NCBI RefSeq assembly: GCF_001975665.1
Contig: NZ_CP019419.1
Span: forward strand, 3,083,501-3,147,500
Reading direction: 5' to 3'
Source: Polaribacter reichenbachii
GTDB lineage: Bacteria > Bacteroidota > Bacteroidia > Flavobacteriales > Flavobacteriaceae
DNA: 64,000 nucleotides
In this document: positions 63,512-64,000 of the stretch, in pieces
Position numbering within the stretch: position 1 is the first letter of the stretch
Layout of the letters: each line of letters begins with the position of its first letter
Notes under the pieces: generated by a model
Told to the model about the DNA's origin: nothing
Databases searched by the model: none
What the model saw: only the letters and a program-made list of their open reading frames with translations
Program-made: the position numbers and the translations under genes

Positions 63512-63601
63512 AAATTGATATAAAATTTAATTGCTAGAAAAAGTTTCAAAAAAAATGAAAGTGAAAAAGTTTTATTATTAACTTAATTAAACTTTAAAAA
63601 A

Positions 63602-64000
63602 ATGATTAGAAACTTATGGAAAGAAGAATGGAAAGACATTCAATTTGATGAAAAGATTTCGACGAAGAAGAAGTTTAAAATTTCTAATTATGGACGAATC
63701 ATTAAATCGAGTAATGGAAAAGAAATTCTAAAAAGACAAACTTATATTAATGGGTATGAAACCATTTCTGTAAGACAAGTAGTAAACAAAAAATCTACAA
63801 GTAGGTATGTACATAAACTTGTGGCACAACATTTTTTACCCAAAGAAAATGATGACCAACTTTATGTAATCCATTTAGATTATGATAAAACAAATAATGT
63901 TTTAGAAAATTTAAAATGGGCTACAAAAAGAGAAAAAGAGTTGCATCAATTTAATCACCCAAATTGGGAGAATGTTGTTAAAAAAAGAAGTAAGAATATT
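63602..64000 (+). CDS. NUMOD4/HNH-type protein, N-terminal part
   Basis: The frame starts at the ATG at 63602 and runs off the right edge after 133 codons. It begins MIRNLWKEEWKDIQFDEKI and has a NUMOD4-like block (KFKISNYGRIIKSSNGKEIL). An HNH-like segment follows (YVHKLVAQHFLP, then YVIHLDYDKTNNVLENLKWA). The canonical HNH first His and Asn are present in altered form (VIHLDYDKTNN). Similar proteins near murA in flavobacteria carry a C-terminal helix-turn-helix, so it may be a regulator derived from a homing-type nuclease. The end is outside the window. Confidence 0.75.
   Translation, partial: MIRNLWKEEWKDIQFDEKISTKKKFKISNYGRIIKSSNGKEILKRQTYINGYETISVRQVVNKKSTSRYVHKLVAQHFLPKENDDQLYVIHLDYDKTNNVLENLKWATKREKELHQFNHPNWENVVKKRSKNI

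Overview
The window comes from an AT-rich member of the Bacteroidetes, most likely a marine Flavobacteriaceae species close to Polaribacter or Tenacibaculum. The evidence is the family content (DUF4331, DUF4290, DUF3857 and DUF6503 proteins, TonB receptors with carboxypeptidase-like N-domains, VF530, 7TMR-DISM/LuxR), the TAnnTTTG promoter boxes, TTG starts without clear ribosome binding sites, and intergenic repeats of the kind seen in flavobacteria. The genus is inferred. I saw no rRNA, tRNA, CRISPR array, transposase, integrase or phage gene.

Layout. 1-2020: a DUF2254 membrane protein, miaA and a voltage-gated-type ion channel. 2212-7131: a surface cluster of two half-DUF4331 proteins, a TPR lipoprotein and a TonB-dependent receptor. 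7361-9789: a flavin oxidoreductase and an ECF sigma/anti-sigma pair. 9846-18860: mostly minus-strand housekeeping (DUF3857 protein, DnaQ-like exonuclease, yggS, serA, serC, acyl-CoA reductase), a plus-strand ferredoxin, and a surface protein. 19016-31409: ychF, two tiny paralogous membrane ORFs, a metal-dependent hydrolase, a thioester-reductase-like SDR, gcvT, aminopeptidase P, a sterol desaturase-like protein and topB. 31425-42406: the most accessory stretch, with a restriction-endonuclease/STAND NTPase gene (a probable anti-phage gene), a DEAD-box helicase plus an unusual SDR, an antitoxin-like mini-ORF, tex, and a cassette of a Microcystis-type mannan-binding lectin (MVL) with a GH18-like glycosidase. 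42414-53724: fumarylacetoacetase-family protein, lysA, topoisomerase IV (parE-parC), a racemase, a LuxR-type membrane regulator, a BtuF-like lipoprotein and GMP reductase. 53815-56947: a cobalamin riboswitch controlling a BtuB-like receptor and a beta-propeller lipoprotein. 57028-64000: DUF7935, DUF3307 and SatD genes behind three tandem operators, a UvrD/PcrA helicase, DUF4290, murA and the start of a NUMOD4/HNH-type gene.

The least expected result is a recurrent architecture. Short degraded copies of the 3' end of an intact gene lie downstream of that gene, on the same strand, with other genes between the two. I find it for the SDR gene (relic 20919-21031, enclosing the metal-dependent hydrolase), for tex (relics 37147-37245 and 33935-34079, enclosing first the mini-ORF and then the DEAD-box/SDR pair) and for the GNAT gene (relic 39795-39905, enclosing the lectin and glycosidase). 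This fits repeated acquisition of genes by homologous recombination in an anchor gene and illegitimate joining at its 3' end, leaving the old 3' end as a scar. The defence-like STAND gene lies next to the outermost tex scar.

All calls rest on reading the sequence and on remembered family knowledge. No database search was run.
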